DNA of 15,057 nt from Bacillota bacterium (GTDB lineage: Bacteria > Bacillota > Clostridia > Christensenellales > UMGS416). The notes under the pieces were generated by a model. That model worked only from the letters and a program-made list of their open reading frames with translations. It did not search any database and was not told where the DNA came from. Position numbers and translations under genes: made by a program. The stretch lies in NCBI GenBank assembly GCA_023428265.1, contig JAEYYW010000178.1, forward strand, positions 1 through 15,057, written 5' to 3'. Of the stretch, positions 13,924 to 15,057 are shown piece by piece; within the stretch, counting starts at the first letter, position 1; each line of letters opens with the position of its first letter.

Positions 13924-14864
13924 AACGAATCATCCCGTTCTATGAAAAACGGTTCATCTATTTCATCATCTCCGGCCTGATCATGCTGGCAGGAATCGTG
14001 GGCATCATTGTCAACGGTGTGCAGTTGGATATCCAGTTCAAGGGCGGTGCAATTCTGAAATACACCATGGCCGCCGCAATAGACGGTGAGCGCGCCGCCG
14101 AAGTGGCCGGCAGCACATTGAACCGCCTGGTGGACGCTCAGGTCACCACCGACCTGCTCACCCAGCAGGAACGCCTGGTGCTGAACCTGGCAGGCAACGA
14201 AGGCTTGAGCACTGATGACCAGCAGAAGCTGGATGCCGCGCTGAAGGCAGAATTCCCCGATGCGAACCTGGCAATATCGGAGACAATTCTGGTGGAGCCC
14301 TTCTTCGGCAAGCAGTTCCTGCGCAACGGCATACTGGCCATTGTGCTGGCCTCCGTCCTGATCGTGTTTTATGTGTGGTACAGCTTCCGCAGGATCTCCG
14401 GTCTGTCGGCCGGTGTGATGGCGCTTGTGGCGCTGCTGCACGACCTGCTGGTGGTGTTCTTCACCTGCGTGCTGTTCAAAATCCCGATCGGTGACAGCTT
14501 CGTGGCCGTGGCGCTGACGATCATCGGTTATTCGATCAACGACACAATCGTCATCTATGACCGAATCCGTGAAAACACCCGTTTGGATTCCAAGATGCCG
14601 GTGGATCAGCTGGTGAACCTCTCCGTCACGCAGTCGCTCAGCCGCTCGGTCAACACCAACCTTGCCGTGTTCCTCTCCATCTCGATGGTGTGGATTTTCG
14701 CCTTCGGCAACGGGATTGACTCCATCCAGCGTTTTGCGCTGCCGATGGCGATCGGCACAATCAGCGGCTGCTATTCCACCGTGTGCATCGCAGGCCCGCT
14801 GTGGGCGATGTGGCAGCTTCGCAAGAAGAACAACCGCCTCAAGCACGTCAAGCAGCACGCGTAA
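13920..14864 (+). CDS. secF: Protein translocase subunit SecF
   Basis: This 314-residue partner of SecD has a first membrane segment at about 12-33 and the motif L-D-I-Q-F-K-G-G-A-I-L at about 36-46. The extracytoplasmic domain follows, then five membrane segments. The conserved I-G-Y-S-I-N-D-T-I-V-I-Y-D-R-I-R-E-N at about 202-219 is diagnostic for SecF. The ATG at 13920 overlaps the secD stop by four bases and is preferred; the in-frame ATG at 13908 has its purine-rich stretch directly adjacent with no spacer. It ends in a basic cytoplasmic tail. It is the last gene of the unit, with a strong terminator 17 bases after the stop. Confidence 0.96.
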   Translation: MKRIIPFYEKRFIYFIISGLIMLAGIVGIIVNGVQLDIQFKGGAILKYTMAAAIDGERAAEVAGSTLNRLVDAQVTTDLLTQQERLVLNLAGNEGLSTDDQQKLDAALKAEFPDANLAISETILVEPFFGKQFLRNGILAIVLASVLIVFYVWYSFRRISGLSAGVMALVALLHDLLVVFFTCVLFKIPIGDSFVAVALTIIGYSINDTIVIYDRIRENTRLDSKMPVDQLVNLSVTQSLSRSVNTNLAVFLSISMVWIFAFGNGIDSIQRFALPMAIGTISGCYSTVCIAGPLWAMWQLRKKNNRLKHVKQHA

Positions 14865-14880
14865 CAAACAAACGCTCATG

Positions 14881-14916
14881 CCCTCCCGGCAAACCAGCCG
14901 GGAGGGTTTCTTTATT
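14881..14916 (+). terminator. Intrinsic terminator after secF
   Basis: A perfect 10-bp stem CCCTCCCGGC (14881-14890) and GCCGGGAGGG (14897-14906), with a 6-base loop, is followed by TTTCTTTATT. This is a strong rho-independent terminator for the sec unit. Confidence 0.93.
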
Positions 14917-14928
14917 GCCACGCCGCGA

Positions 14929-14957
14929 TTGATTTCGCTTTGGGCGGATGCTACGAT
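14929..14957 (+). promoter_or_regulatory. Candidate promoter of the DUF1330-like gene
   Basis: TTGATT (14929-14934, 4/6) and TACGAT (14952-14957, 4/6) are 17 bases apart. The -10 is preceded by TGC, giving an extended -10 (TGn). It lies between the secF terminator and the next start codon. Confidence 0.5.
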
Positions 14958-15006
14958 GTTGCCATCAGGTCTGGCCTGTGCCTTGTATGGAGGGGAGTGA
15001 GTCTTG

Positions 15007-15057
15007 ATGAGCTGCTATTTCATCGCACGCATTGATATCCATGACGATCGGGAATAT
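15007..15057 (+). CDS. DUF1330-like protein, 5' end only
   Basis: Only 17 codons are present, open to the window edge. The ATG at 15007 follows GGAGGGGAG by 9 bases; a TTG at 15004 in the same frame is an alternative. The start M-S-C-Y-F-I-A-R-I-D-I-H-D resembles the opening beta strand of DUF1330 proteins, which begin with a Y-F/W-I-A-x-I-D/V-x-D pattern. These are small ferredoxin-like-fold proteins of unknown function. The family call rests on a very short stretch. Confidence 0.55.
   Translation, partial: MSCYFIARIDIHDDREY

Noticed and set aside
13896..14921. A 341-codon minus-strand frame opposite secF
   Set aside because: Its composition is typical of an antisense shadow (many His, Gln, Asp), it crosses the secF terminator, and SecF motifs are intact on the plus strand.

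Overview
This window looks like chromosomal DNA from a GC-rich member of the Firmicutes, most likely an anaerobic Clostridia-type organism (Christensenellales-like is a guess). The evidence is a HemZ-type radical SAM protein, the gene order recJ-apt-relA-dtd-MBL hydrolase-hemZ, separate secD and secF genes, and strong AGGAGG-like ribosome binding sites. No rRNA, tRNA, CRISPR array or insertion sequence is visible.

Minus-strand block (1-9545). Reading right to left, a near-consensus promoter (9517-9545) starts recJ, then apt, a hairpin, relA/spoT, a more A+T-rich lipoprotein gene of unknown function with its own promoter, then a tightly coupled dtd-MBL hydrolase-hemZ operon. The block ends in a nucleotidyltransferase-like gene cut by the window edge. 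Most of these are housekeeping functions: DNA repair, purine salvage, (p)ppGpp control, tRNA proofreading and porphyrin-type radical SAM chemistry. The lipoprotein interrupts relA-dtd, and the nucleotidyltransferase sits where related genomes often have hisS-aspS.

Central insert (9590-12011). A family 4 glycoside hydrolase (minus) and an AraC-family regulator (plus) are divergently transcribed. Their shared upstream region holds two TTGTTGC direct repeats exactly 21 bp apart, placed to repress the regulator and activate the hydrolase gene. The hydrolase gene ends in a run of TAG-containing heptamer repeats and a good intrinsic terminator.

Plus-strand sec block (12073-14916). A perfect-hexamer promoter (TTGACA-18-TATAAT) drives a 134-residue signal-peptide-bearing ORF, then secD and secF, then a strong terminator. 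The small ORF has no recognisable enzyme domain but carries R-A-P-P ten residues before its C-terminal end of 134 residues. The codons just after RAPP can pair with the secD Shine-Dalgarno. This layout matches a Sec-monitoring translation-arrest peptide (SecM/VemP/MifM class, RAPP type) controlling secDF, and is the most interesting element here. The last 51 bases begin a DUF1330-like gene.
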